64,000 nt of DNA from Reticulitermes lucifugus. Taxonomy: Eukaryota; Arthropoda; Insecta; Blattodea; Rhinotermitidae. Every line of letters begins with the position of its first letter. The stretch's first letter is position 1. A model generated the notes under the pieces. That model did not search any database. It saw only the letters and a list, made by a program, of their open reading frames with translations, and was not told where the DNA came from. Positions 1-11,926 of this stretch are shown here, in pieces. The translations under genes and the position numbers were made by a program. The stretch spans positions 1 to 64,000 of the forward strand of contig JAKCWW010000631.1 in the NCBI GenBank assembly GCA_026260175.1. The letters are read 5' to 3'.

Positions 1-65
1 CGAATCTAATCCGCATCTGATTTTTTAGCCCTCTAAAACTGTAAAAACGGTGCGGATTAGATTCG
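1..65. repeat. Foldback element with 15-bp perfect inverted repeats (cut by window edge)
   Basis: Positions 1-15 and 51-65 are perfect reverse complements (cgaatctaatccgca / tgcggattagattcg) around a 35-nt AT-rich spacer. This looks like a small foldback or MITE-type DNA element in the intron of the dynein light chain gene. The left arm is at the window edge, so the full length is unknown. Confidence 0.6.
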
Positions 66-139
66 AGAATATACGGTACTTTGTTGGCTAACAAAACTTT
101 GACTGGTAGAAAATGACAAACCCAATTCTGAAGAAGCCA

Positions 140-241
140 GGACAGCACAGTCAGTACAACAAGTATAGCAACTAGGCTATGGTTTGGACAATCTGGGGTT
201 CCATTTGGGGCACGGGCAAGAGATTCCACTCCCCCCCCCCC
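140..241 (+). repeat. tRNA-derived SINE fragment
   Basis: The segment around agtcagtacaacaagtatag through aactaggctatggtttggac and gggcaagag lines up with the head of the SINE at 13175-13418 (same order of blocks: cagtatag, taggctatgg, the B-box-like part, gggcaagag). It ends in a C run (229-241). It is divergent and partial. Confidence 0.5.
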
Positions 242-317
242 ACATAAAATCTTCATTCATATAACCAAACCTGCATGGTCTCCAGAAAAAATTGCTTTCA
301 CATTTCAGTCCACATAC

Positions 318-451
318 CTTTCACCTTGTTTCGTACAGCGGTTGCAATATTCTTGGTCCAAACTTCAGCTTCTTCCACTGTGTACTTTTTACCTCCCAAC
401 TCATCATTCATCACACCATGGATTAGTTCCTTCACTGTCATTGCTCGGAAT
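318..451 (-). CDS. DYNLT2B: Second coding exon of the Tctex1-type dynein light chain gene
   Basis: The acceptor TGTTTGTAG| before 451 supplies the third base of the split Arg codon, and the exon runs 134 nt to a donor GTGAAAG|GTATGT (phase 1). It encodes FRAMTVKELIHGVMNDELGG followed by KKYTVEEAEVWTKNIATAVR and NKVK. This is the first helix pair of a Tctex1 domain; compare the family pattern IHAVLKEELxxxxYxPEExxxLTKxLSENIKDKLKEMG. The remainder of the domain, including the beta strands that form the dimer interface, must lie beyond the left edge. The fit of phase and homology with the upstream exon makes this a confident pair. Confidence 0.8.
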
Positions 452-1702
452 CTACAAACAGCATGAACGTGGTTCTGCTTCTATGCTTTTTTACACAGCA
501 AAAAAAATGTCTATGTATCTGATCTGTCTGAATTAAGGAAGATGGACAGATTGGTGGCACAAATCCCTGCAAACTCAGCAGTTAAAATTCCAATCTGGAA
601 AAACCACATCATTATAATGACAATGACTGTGCAATGCAACTGTCAGAAGAAAGGCATGCTGAGTTTCCAGGGAGTTGAGTCTCTTAGTTTTCCGCAAGTC
701 GCAATGTGATCACATTGACATTTCCTTGGCTTGTATGGCTCAATCCATGTTCATTCATCACCAATGCCATACAATCTCAGCAACTGACAGCATAATTAAA
801 TAACACATTTTAAAAAATGAGGCAAATATGAACAAAAACTAAATTAGCGCAATAACTTTTGGGGACAAAATTCCACCAAGTCATTTCATAGTTACAAAGA
901 TGAAGCACGGACATATGACAGTCATGATCACCTCATTTTTTGCTCAAAGAGTGTATAATAATAAAATACAAGCATACAATATAGAAAGGTAAAAAACATT
1001 ACATACTTTATTCTCTTAAGTACACATTTCCTTAACCCTTTGGCACCAAAAGTCAACTACAGTCAATGTGCACTATGATGCTGAGAAAACTGAATGTCCA
1101 CTAAAGTTGTTGGCCTAGAACACGCGAAGTAATGGGCAGCCATTTAAATCCCAGGTCTTTTGCAGAGTATATTGGGCACTTAATTCTGGCTCCAAAGGAT
1201 TAACTATGCATGTGTGCGTGCGTGCACGTGTAAGCACACACACTCACACAGACTCAGTTAAGTTTGGGTACATACAAGCATAATTTTTAACATCATCATA
1301 CTCATGAAATTAAATGCCAGAACACACAACAAAGAAAGCACTGTAATGCACATGGAATGAACACATACATGAATCCCCACAGGAAGCTGATGAAATAGCT
1401 GTGAAGTATATTTCACAGTGTTCCACAATAAAGGTTACAGATTTCATTGTTATGAATGCAATGGCTCTGCTGTGTGTAACAAACAAGATCGCTCTGTCAA
1501 ATACACATCAATATATTGGTAGAAAAAACTCCATAACAGCAGGCAAAAGTGTAACCCATGATGGTTTGAAACATGTACGACTGACTTGCAAGAAATATAG
1601 ACTATCTGAAAACATTTGTGTGCTTCTGTTGCATTGAATATTGTGTGATTTGATATCGTGTTCTTTACCAACAGTGAACCAGGTTAGAAGGAGAGAATTT
1701 AC
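452..1702 (-). other. Intron 1 of the dynein light chain gene
   Basis: AT-rich sequence without a credible exon on either strand. It contains an impure GT/GC/CA-rich microsatellite near 1206-1256. The open frames here are short and not protein-like. Confidence 0.6.
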
Positions 1703-1836
1703 CTCTCATCAAATTCAGGCCTTATCTGAAATGAATGTGCTGAAGATTTCTTATCATCTTCACCAGGTATGGAAATTTTACGTGCTTCAGATTCTTCATG
1801 TCGACCATTATATGGATCATCAGACTTCATATCCAT
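1703..1836 (-). CDS. DYNLT2B: First coding exon of a Tctex1-type dynein light chain gene (TCTEX1D2/DYNLT2B class)
   Basis: An ATG at 1836 opens 44 codons (MDMKSDDPYNGRHEESEARK onward) ending SFQIRPEFDE plus two bases at a donor GAGAG|GTAAAT (phase 2). The end of this peptide, spliced to the next exon, reads RPEFDERFRAM. That matches the RPxFxxRFRP signature just before the Tctex1 domain of TCTEX1D2/DYNLT2B. These light chains serve cytoplasmic dynein, DYNLT2B mainly dynein-2 in intraflagellar transport. The variable charged N-terminus is typical of the family. Upstream sequence has an in-frame stop, supporting the start. The gene sits downstream of, and on the same strand as, the ankyrin-type gene. 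Confidence 0.75.
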
Positions 1837-2559
1837 CTTCTCTTATGTAAGTTCCACAATTACAACTTCTGAACTTGCACAGTGTAACTAGAAATTTAAC
1901 AAAACATGTACAATGTTTCCCAATACCTAAGTATGGAATAAGGATTTCACAAAACCAAACTGACTGACATAACATTTCACTAAGTCTTCAAGCTGAATGG
2001 GAGATAAGGTAATTATGCATACACTGGACATTATTAGAATACCACAACTGGTTATACACATATCTTATTCTTATAAGATTTTACCAACAAACTTCTGTAA
2101 TTGGACCAAAGATATTGAAACAAGTACTTCTTAATGCCTGGATACAGTTTTATATTCTCTCAACAGATCCACATGCCGTGATGGGATGGGTTGGACTAGC
2201 CTTCTTTCATATAATTTTCTTTATATTATGCTTGTGCACAGCCTATTAAGAATGTATATAGGATAGTTTATTTACATATAGTTTTATTTACAGTATGTTT
2301 GAGTAGCGTACCATAAATAAAATACAATTCTGTGGCACATGACATGGTAGATGTCACACAGGTGTGTAGTAATGAGGTATGGTCACATACTGTAAACTGT
2401 TCTGGTAGATTATCTAATCAGTTACTCAGCTATACCAAAAGAAAATCTGCTATAAAATGCACAGGAAAAAGAATATTATAAGATACAAAAAGCGACTGCA
2501 TGATTGAAATGACGATGCAAGATACGAAGCAAACTCATCTGTGTGCTTAATTAAGTACA

Positions 2560-2735
2560 ATGCCATAAAGGCATATGGAGGAAAGGAGGTAAACCTCCAC
2601 ACATTCTTAACCTCGGCATTACAAAAATGTGGTCCGCTTCTGGCCTTGGATCACCTTACTACCGGGGAAAAGCCCCCAGTACCCACCCAATAGGAGGTTG
2701 CGTAGACCATAATGTGGGGACGCGAGAAATTTCTT
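2560..2735 (-). repeat. SINE copy, reverse orientation
   Basis: Read on the minus strand, this has the blocks cctcctattgggtgggtact, a gggggcttttccccgg run, aggttaagaatgtgtgga and a terminal atgcctttatggcat. The first blocks match the middle of the SINE at 13175-13418 and the last matches its atgccttaatggcat tail. The ggccag...gttaagaatg module is shared with the copy near 46950-47065 but absent from the 13-kb copy, so the copies belong to related subfamilies. Confidence 0.55.
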
Positions 2736-2939
2736 GTCCTCAATGGTAATTGAATTCCAACAAACGTAATCCTACTCGGTTTTAAACGTATCCGAGCACT
2801 GTAAAATGACACACCAATTAAACGGCAACCATAATCAAAATGAACAACGTTGTTTCAGCACACTGAAGGATTTAATAACAACTTAATTCCAGCCTCACTT
2901 TGTGAACAGACCTTTTTTGGTTGCGATAAGCTTAGATAT

Positions 2940-3300
2940 CATGGATCAGTTTAGCCATTAACTGTATGCTGTTTCTCTACAACATAAACAGAACTAACAC
3001 ACGAATAAGTACGATGCTACGGTTGTCACAACATAGCCACTAAAATTCCGCTATATCGCACTAGTCAATGAATAATCGATTTGGAATTCCGTCTCGACTC
3101 CTGGATCATAGCATATATAAACCGTGACATCCAATACACCGCTGTCGATGGCACTGTTCTGCCATCTATGCGTCATGACTATACGATCATGGTGGGTGGT
3201 AGCGACAGCTTAGTCGGCCATTCGACAGACATGATTCCTTTCCCCACTTGCCTTCCCGGACGTCATTTCGAATATGCCAATGAATAACATCGAAACCTTG
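2940..3300 (-). promoter_or_regulatory. Possible CpG-rich promoter region of the dynein light chain gene
   Basis: CG dinucleotides are clearly more frequent here than in the flanking AT-rich sequence, for example around 3055-3100 and 3210-3290. It lies 1.1-1.5 kb upstream of the ATG at 1836. In insects with germline gene-body methylation, unmethylated promoters tend to retain CpG. No TATA box or initiator was assigned; this is inference from composition and position only. Confidence 0.3.
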
Positions 3301-5253
3301 CTATTGAAGAAAAACTTACACTATCATATTGTAATAAAACACCCTTATGATGTTGGTTCCATGTCCACATCCTGCAAACATCCAAGAATAGGACTGACAT
3401 CAACATTGACCCATGGCAAATGCCCTAAATCAGCGAGGACATTAACTCTTCAACGGTGGCCTCTGTACACCATATGGTTTATAATTCCTCACATGCTACT
3501 GGCCACTATGCACTGTCCTGTATGAGTGAATTTGAGGGTAATTTTAAATTTAAAACTCCTCCATCCTGGTCAGTAGTTGGAATATAAAGCCAAGTGCCAT
3601 TTAAGGGTTAAGTTAAATATGAGTTGTTTCCAGATATTATCTAATGGATATACTTGGAGCTGTCAATATTAGACAGACAGAAAGTAACACATGGGACAAT
3701 TTATATCAACATGGTGAAGTGAAAAAAAGAATATATAAAAATACTGCGCATCAGGCCTCACACAATGAAAACACAAATAAAACAACATAAATTACATTAT
3801 AAGAAAATTCACTGATAAAACTAGGTACAGCCACATAAGCAGAAACAGAATAAGGCACATATTTAGCGATAAACTGAAAAAGAAATGAATGATTAGAAAT
3901 ATATTGCAAGGTGACGTACATATGTAACATGAAAACTAATCAACTATGGAGATATTCTTCTCCCCCTCTCTTAAAAGAACATAATCAAAGACACAAAAGA
4001 TGGCAGAAGTGAGGCGTGGAGAGTGGACTAACAGCCCATACTGCATGTGCGAAGAACAAATAGGAGAAGGAATTGTTTAGGACACTAATATTGAAGATAA
4101 ACTACTCAAAGTTCTGGCACTTATATAAGCTTTATTTTACCTGGTAACACATTCACCTTCTTCAGCCAATAAAAACACTGGCAGCAATCTCAAGTTTAGA
4201 TACATTCATTCGAGACAAGTATATTGTTATTGATAACTGTAATAATGATGATAAAGTCCATTCAAAAACGAAGCACTGTCCATCGTAAATACATTTCAAT
4301 AGCTAGGAAAAATCTTTTTCAAAAATAACAATACTTTTGTTTTATTTTCCTCCACCTTAAATAAGCTATTTCATTAGCTAAATGTTGATTATTATTAAGT
4401 ATATTATGCCGCAAGTTTTCTTGTACAACTAAGATACATTATACTTATTACCTGGAAGAAAATAATAACAGATGTTAAGTAGCCTCACATGTTCTAACAA
4501 CATTCAAACAGTTCCTGAATAAATCCAATAATTATTTGTAAAGAGTTAGTATGATTCTCATACAAGTATGGAGTAAAATAGTGTTATCACATTTCCTAAG
4601 AGAAAATAATGAGAAATTTAAATGAGTTGTTAGGTAAGCACAAAATACAACCTTTTGAATGTTACGTTTATGATTTTGTGCTGCTAAGCCAAACTCTAGA
4701 GGAACATGGCCACTGCATGCTGACACATACCCTTCCTCTATTTTGAGACATGTAGATAAACTAGAATACCTGCAGAAAATTTCAGTCAGCAAATATCTGC
4801 ATACTAAAGCTGTATCTAGCTTGAAGCAGTCGTCAGATTTCATATCAATGGTTATACACTACACATTCAAACATTATAGAGTATGAAAAGCAATTTGAGG
4901 GGTGTCATAATAAATTCATTAAAAAATTAATGGGTGATAACTGTAATGACACTACAATGGAAAAGATTATAATGCTCACAATTTCAGTGGCACCTCATGG
5001 ATAAGCATACAAGCAAAAAACCAAAGCAGCATTGGCCACAAATGTTTCATAATTGCTTCTTCAATGAAAAAGAGCAAAGGATTACAGAATGGTGTTTTAT
5101 TTTCATGACCACAAAACATGTTTCAATGAGATATGCACTTGGCAGCAACAACACTGTGAAAAGGGCATCAAATATTTTCACTCCACTGTTGTATGTAAGT
5201 ACCTGAAGCCTGCTTTCATATTTTCATGCTGTCATTCTGAACAATTCACCTCA

Positions 5254-5300
5254 TACATACATACATACAAGTATACATATATAATATATACATATATATT
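5254..5300. repeat. TACA/TATA microsatellite
   Basis: A run of tacatacatacatacaag continuing into ta-rich repeats. Simple sequence with no further meaning seen. Confidence 0.7.
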
Positions 5301-6308
5301 ATTAATTTTCTTTGAATTACATGTTATGAGTTGTTGAAGGTCATTACTAATTACCCTCAAATCTATTTATCAAGTATAATTACACTGTGACTCTTTATCT
5401 GACTAGAAGTGTCATCATCACACACCTGAACTTCACAATCCCAATGATAAATTTTTGCATCCCAATCTTTTGTTTCCTTTTCCGAGCTGAGTCTGTCATA
5501 AACAAAGTGCCTTATGGAACGAGTGATAGGTTATTCACATAATGAACATCATCAGGATGATAACCACCAAATGGTGAAAATGTGTTTTTTAAGATCCCAG
5601 ATTGCAGTTCCATGGATCAGCTCTATTAAAATATGAAGTTGTAATAAATAAAGCCCTACAGACTTGAGAGATATGATCCTGCCCTCACAACTTGAAGAAA
5701 TCCTATATGTATACATTTCTTACACAGCAGTGTTAAGCATGTTTCATCACGCCAGGGAAGTCTCTTTGTTTTAATATGGGCGTAAATATATTCTTTTCAG
5801 TACAGTTAATATCACTACAGAGTAATGTGCAGTTAATATAAATGTTGTGTATCAGGTAAGAAAATTTCTTCACCATTCCTTGCAATATTTGTCAAGGTGA
5901 ATATGTTTCAAGGAAATAAAAGTTCTTATTTATGAGGTCATGAGAATTTCCCTGTAGTAACTGTAAACTTCAAGGGATGGCCATTTTATGCCAGGGAATC
6001 TTCTTACTCATACTAATAAGTTTCAGGTAAATATGCATCAAAACAGACACCACAATTCAGTATATATTTTTTCCAGAAGACATGGATCCATTTTCTGGAT
6101 TGTCTAATTGAGAAGACAGTTTGTAATAAACTGTATTTTCACCTCCCAGCCCACAACACTGCAACAGTGTGAGGTAAAGTACTCTTCCCTCAACAAAGTG
6201 AACCCTACTGTCAGTATCATATGATAAACATTCCCTACAATGGTAAATGCTTCTTTTACACTGGTGAAGAGTGTGCAGTCTCTATTGTGTGTAACTTTCA
6301 AGTTACAT

Positions 6309-6333
6309 GTGTATGTGTGTGTGTGTGTGTGCT
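6309..6333. repeat. GT microsatellite
   Basis: A gt dinucleotide run beginning tgtatgtgtgtgtg and followed by a T run near 6333-6342. Confidence 0.8.
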
Positions 6334-8480
6334 TTTTTTTTTCATGTCAAGTTGACAGTCGTTCTCCACTGGCCTCTCGTCTCAAACTCTTAAATAAATT
6401 ATCCACTATTTAAACCTGTGTACATAAAATTAAGGTATACATTTAAATTGAATTTAAGGTGTGAAGCCAACATTTACAGACAAACTGATACACTGCACTA
6501 ATAATTCAATGTACACTTTCAAGATATTAAGACCTATAGCTTGACTAGGAGATCAGCAAATGTAAATTACTGTTGACTAAAAGTTGCTACTTTGTGTTCA
6601 AATAAATGTCTGTATTAAGTATTACATACTGCTCAAGTGTTCACCTTCACAGCCATGTGTAATAATCAGAATTTGCAGATGGAAGCAACATCTCCTTGGG
6701 TAATTGATGTTAATCTCCCTTAATACTATTTTACTATGTACCTTGTTCACAAAAGGCAGAACCACATAAACATATGTGTTGGTAATGAAGTGAGGCAAGA
6801 GTTTGTTCAATTATGTTAAAAATGCTGAATTTTATAAGTGAAACATTTGTGGATTTCCATCATTAACAACAACACACCCTAGCACCGTCATATGAAGGTC
6901 TCTTTTGTGAGTATGATATAAGATTTGTTGGTTCTATTTTGTAAAGCTGGAAACCAGAAGTCTAGTAACAATCACATATTATTTCATGTGCTAAAATTAT
7001 ATTGACAGAAAATACAAAAATGTAACTAGATGAGTGCATTTCTTTACTAGGCAGTATTCCTACATTCCACAGTCAATTTTAACTCTGTAGGCATATTTTT
7101 ACGAGATTTAATTCATGTTCATACAGTGCTGCAGTATGACATCCCTCATTACAGAGGCAGGACTCAACTTGCACGTTTTGCAATACACAGAAACGTGGAC
7201 ATATAAATTATGTGAGATTTCTGAAAATGTAAGAATTTTTCTTTTTCAGGATCTTTACACCACATTCCAGCACATTCAACCAAAAATGATATAACTACAC
7301 AGGTAGAATTCTGATTCCAGCAATGGTAATGGCACTGTTTGCTCCAAGAGCATTCACCAATGTAAGTCACTTTGGGGACTTGCTACACAATATTATAAGT
7401 ACAAAATGACAAGTATGTCTTATTTATTTATTGTACAGATCACTGTGAGAACAGTTTCACAGCTGGAACTGCTCTGGACATCTAAGTTTACCCCTCATGG
7501 TTCATACAGATCAAAAAGGGGACCTGCATCATCTGTCATTTCTTTGAATAACACACATTTGTCTTCTGCACACTGACATAGTGGTAGCATAATTTTCAGT
7601 AAAGGGAAAACAGACTAAAAAAATACATTTATTCATGTGCATATTAAAATTCGTTTAGACACTGTACCCTACAATAGGCATGGAATACAAAGAGTTAGGT
7701 TTATGTAATCTACATAAACCTTCAATTAGCAGTGAAAGAAAACACATGAGCAGTAATGCCCCATAGCTCAGACTAGAATATCTTTGGCTTAAATAATATG
7801 AACAGAAGCAAAAAGCACAGTTTCTTAGAGCATGCCACTTGCTCTGTCTAAGTAATCTTACATAATTTTTCAAAGATCACTGTATACTGTTGAAAATATT
7901 TGTTGCAGATTACCAGTCAGGATACAAATCTGAACCAGCGTCAAATAAACCACAAGGATGCATGTAACTTCACATGTTATGTCTATGAAGATAGGAAGCT
8001 GCAATGATGTACAATATGAATTGCTTCAGCAGAGTTCTCTTGCTTCATTTTGTGGTTTGCACCATGATAAATAATTCAGTGTATTAAGATTTAAATTGCT
8101 GAGGTTGGTGCCATGTCTCAGTGCATGAGACTATCACAATAATAACGTTTTGCACATGAGTAACACAGCTGTTCACCACTAAGGTCAATAAACCTTCTTT
8201 CAACATTCTCTTAGAGATTCTCAGAAATATTATGTGCAATCTGTACAAGAGGGGACAAATAATTACTGATCTCTGCACTCACATAAACTACACCACCGGC
8301 ATAGCAACAACATAGCATTTAATTATGATACCATTCATTTAAATTCCCAGACACTGTAATCTCTTGCACCACCTTAACTTCAATCTGTACCAAAGCAATT
8401 CCAAATGTGACAAGTATTGTAGTCAGGACTTATGCTAGCAACAGGGAATTGTAAACAATCTTGGAAGTGTGATGGATGAA

Positions 8481-8613
8481 TTATTCTGGCTTTCTTGATT
8501 TATCCTTATCTAAGGATTTCTCAAGGTGCTCTTGCACATCACCCTGTTCCTTGGTTATTTTAGTAGCAGCAGTAATGGTTGTGGTCGTAGTCACTGTTTC
8601 GCCATCAACAACT
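8481..8613 (-). CDS. Ank2: Last coding exon with TAA stop
   Basis: A clear acceptor (CAACTTATGTTGCAG|) opens the exon in phase 2, complementary to the 73-nt exon. It encodes VVDGETVTTTTTITAATKIT, then KEQGDVQEHLEKSLDKDKSR and KPE, with the stop at 8481-8483. Joined to the preceding exon it reads TRTGVVDGETV. The Thr-rich stretch repeats the style of the end of the 9-kb exon. Summing all confident exons from 64000 gives 9,790 codons including this stop, an independent check that the assigned splice sites share one frame. An ATTAAA variant (plus-strand 8318-8323) and AATAAA signals (7628-7633, 7423-7428) follow downstream. Confidence 0.75.
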
Positions 8614-10213
8614 CTGCAACATAAGTTGAAACATGCTGACATAGCAATAAGTGTCATTCAGTTGTGACATTAAACCACAAACTAGACTCTGATTACAAGA
8701 AAAGGACCACAGTTTTCGTGATTCCTTCAGTTTCGTTTGGTAAATACTGGGATAGCATCTTACAACAGGACACGATCTTCTCAACTAACCTTTCATGATC
8801 AGTGGTCATTAAATAAATCAACTACATCAGTGGCTTTGTTAATTTTTAGGACATTACCTAATTACAGTTCCTCTGTTACGCACCTAAAAGGTACCAAGTT
8901 TAAATCCCTACCAGGAACAGATTTTCCTCAGTTCCTTCAAATAATTCCACGACAATATCGAAATATGCTATTGCTTCTTCCTTCCACATTAAAGTTAAAA
9001 CTGCTGAGACAGCTTTTGTATTGTCAGCACCCCAATTAGCATGGTAAATATATTGGATAATATACTACAGAAACAACAGATGTAGGACTTTTATGGTGAA
9101 TGGATCTCTAGCCATATTCCTTGCTATGTTTTATATTATCATATAAAAGAATGATTTGGAATACAATACATAAGAAATTTGGTGCCGTGCACAGTTAAAA
9201 AGAAATCAATTATGCCAAAAACTAAAGAAATGAAGTTCATCAATATAATGCATATATACCACTAATGCAACTTTAGAAGAGCAAAGTGTGCTTGAGATTT
9301 AATCTTTTCAGGTGGTGGGAAAATGGTGATCATAAACAGTCACAAATATTATGACAAATATCAATATTGTAACTCCCTAAGTTACAAACATAATATTTTA
9401 GCCACAGCATGTCTGTAGTTCAGTCACTTGGACATTAATTTTTTTTCCCCTATAGGTACAACATTATACACCTAACAATAATAAAACTAGGTGATCCTGT
9501 GATAGTTTAAGTATAAAACATAATTTATTAAGATGTCTGATTCAGGCCAAAGACTTGACTTTCACTTCAGTGTGTTACAAGCTTCTGTTTCAAAACATAT
9601 GCATCACACACTTTTCCTTATGATGGCATACATAATTTTAATGTATTTTGTTCTACATACAACACTGTGAAACTCAACCAAACAGCATGCAGGAATGTTA
9701 CTACTGAATACTGGACTAAGAACACATCTTAAGTATATTTATTTTAACAGGATCAATGTCGAATTTCAGATTAGTCTGACATTTCAAAATTGCAGACTCA
9801 GCCCAACAAACTGCACTGTTATTCTTGAATGATGCAATGAGTTAGAAAGAGGACTGCTGGTACTATATTATATTAACACTTGACAGGGTCATTATATAAT
9901 GCTTTATAGAACTGACAGAGAACCCATTTGTTTCAACTCGTCCAAATTGAATTTTTCATTTAGTAAATTCAGCCTCAGACCAACACCGAAATAAAATGTT
10001 ATTTCAGGGTTAACGGAGGAGGTCACGTTATTTGAACATATGACATGAATCAATTTAATTTCAATTTATTTTCTTTCATCTGAAGTTTACTGAATCTTTC
10101 TTACACTGGATTAGAACATGATTTCCCAAATGGCAGAGTGACTTTCAATAAAAAACTTCAAAGGATTTATTAAAGCATGTCAACTGATTGATAAAAAATC
10201 AATTAAAATATAC
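8614..10213 (-). other. Last intron of the ankyrin-type gene
   Basis: AT-rich. I found no additional exon with matching phase and acceptable splice sites, and no recognisable mobile element. Confidence 0.55.
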
Positions 10214-10286
10214 CCAGTTCGAGTCTGAGTTGTCTGGCGAAGAGTCTGTGTTGCATCCCCATCTCCTGTTCCTGCACCCTCCTCTG
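10214..10286 (-). CDS. Ank2: 73-nt penultimate coding exon of the ankyrin-type gene
   Basis: The acceptor TTCTGATTTATTCACAG| and the donor ACTGG|GTATAT enclose 73 nt. It enters in phase 1, matching the giant exons, and leaves in phase 2, matching the last exon. It encodes EEGAGTGDGDATQTLRQTTQ then TRT, and the codon split at the end gives Gly. This phase change from 1 to 2 appears nowhere else upstream, so it marks the constant C-terminal end where cassette behaviour stops. The Thr/Gln/Gly-rich content continues the Thr-rich end of the 9-kb exon. Confidence 0.75.
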
Positions 10287-11893
10287 CTGTGAATAAATCA
10301 GAAAAACAATATTAAGTAATAAATGACAGAGAGAAGGAGGGACAGTGTGAAATAGCATGTCCCTCCCACAGGTTGCTATCTAACTACCAAAGAGAGAAAT
10401 GAGGTTTGTTGGCTGGGTTCTTCCAGAATTCCAAGGTTTAAAGTTAATAATTTGGGAGACAGAAAGGGAGAAAATGTGTTGTCATTCTCATGCCATCTAA
10501 AGGAATCTGATAACCAAGTGACAATGTAAAGAATTTTTGTTATATTTTTACAAGGGTATATTAATTAAATGGTCTTGTTTGGACAGGCATTACTATGGAA
10601 CATGACAATGAACTGCACATTTTTATTTTGCACCAAACTTTTCATTTTCACTGCACTTAAGGAAGCACTTCAGAAGTACACTGATCACTGAAAAGTTCCG
10701 GCTATCTGTGAAACAAAAACTGTAGTGCCTCTTGAACTTCATTCTTCAAATCCAGAACCCTTCAGAAGTAGAAATATCAAAGACATATTTTAATTAGGAT
10801 TAAAACGAGGTTGGGGAATGAAACCAAACGCTCATCCCTACATAATGTTGATACTAAGACTGAATGGAAAAGAATCTCCATGCTGCCATACACTTCATGG
10901 CACAGTGCTTATGCATTTAGATAATTTTTAATGTTATTGCAAGTCACACTGTTTATTAGGAATTAACAGTATTTATGAATATTAAATATCCAGATTTTAA
11001 GCATCAGTAGAATTAAATTAAAAGAAATAAAGTGGAGCAATAAAAAAAAAGAACACATGATTTTCACTTGAACCTAATATATTCCTAAGGCTCATACTGC
11101 CTTCCTCTTTATAGTCACAAAGCAATGATTGGTGTATTTTTCCAGGATTATGTTACTGAAGCAAGCAGAACTAGACAACACCCAGTCCATTTCTGTGATG
11201 ATGTACAATAAAATACTTTGTATCACACATTATTATGCTTCCCTGAAAAAAAAAATCATAACCTGTTTTATTTACACATACACTAGTAACCGACATTGAA
11301 AGCAGCTGAATGTATACCACACACACACATTTATGTCCATCTTGGTTACATTTAACTGTGATAATGACACATGGAAGTTCAATATCATTAAAACCAAGGG
11401 CTGCCACTGAAGTCCCTTATTTAAATCAAAATTATTTCAAATTTGAAACATTATACATTTTCAAATGTGTACAATGTTTGGTATGAATATAAACATGGAA
11501 ATATGTAAATGTTATAAACCATTCACATCCAGCTACAAAGGACACAATTATTCTGGGCAAACAGTGCACAATATGGGAGCCATTAATTTCATTGCTCTAT
11601 ACAAACGGGTACTACTGTACATGCAATCAACACACCGAAATGCTTTTATGCACACATATATATGTTATATTTGTAAAAGGAGCATCATTGATGACTAAAC
11701 ACATTAATATTGTTGTAACGTAAGTACCTTGTTTTATGGAGTGAAATGTGTGTTTTAAGCAAGCGCAAGCAGGGTTGTCAACATTGATAATGACTGTAAC
11801 ATATATGATGGTTGTGGTGAGTAAGGAGCATGTCCAGGAAGCTTAGGCTGTGTCACTTGATCCTCCATTAATACCTTGGTTCACCTCGAGACC

Positions 11894-11926
11894 CTGAAGA
11901 TGGGACAGACAAGTAGTCCCAAAACG
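11894..11926 (+). ncRNA. Hammerhead-ribozyme-like motif, probably a Penelope-like element relic
   Basis: CTGAAGA (11894-11900) is followed by a perfect 6-bp stem (tgggac 11901-11906 with gtccca 11916-11921), a 9-nt loop, and then AAACG. Hammerhead cores have CUGAUGA, stem II, then GAAA. Here one core base differs and the G before AAA is missing, so it is likely inactive. Motifs of the style CCTGATGA...GAAACGTTG are known from Penelope-like elements, and this copy shares the ending AAACGTTGG. The extent of the element was not determined. Confidence 0.4.

Larger units (their letters stand above)
1..317 (-). other. Intron of the dynein light chain gene (downstream of exon 2)
   Basis: Beyond the donor at 317 I see only the foldback element and the SINE fragment. 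No third exon was recognised before the window edge. Confidence 0.55.
1837..8480. other. Intergenic stretch: ankyrin 3' UTR and upstream region of the dynein light chain gene
   Basis: No coding exon was recognised. On the minus strand it begins with the 3' UTR after the stop at 8481; possible poly(A) signals are at plus-strand 8318-8323 (ATTAAA), 7628-7633 and 7423-7428 (AATAAA). The part nearest 1837 contains the 5' UTR of the dynein light chain gene; an acceptor-like TTACATAAG| lies just before its ATG, so a 5' noncoding exon is possible. A SINE copy (about 2560-2735), a CpG-denser patch (about 2940-3300) and simple repeats (5254-5300, 6309-6333) were noted. Confidence 0.5.

Noticed and set aside
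10680-10720. Good-looking acceptor with a phase-1 open stretch (also near 15190 and 13760)
   Set aside because: The peptides are Cys/Leu/Phe-rich and short, there is no downstream donor of matching phase, and such stretches arise often by chance.
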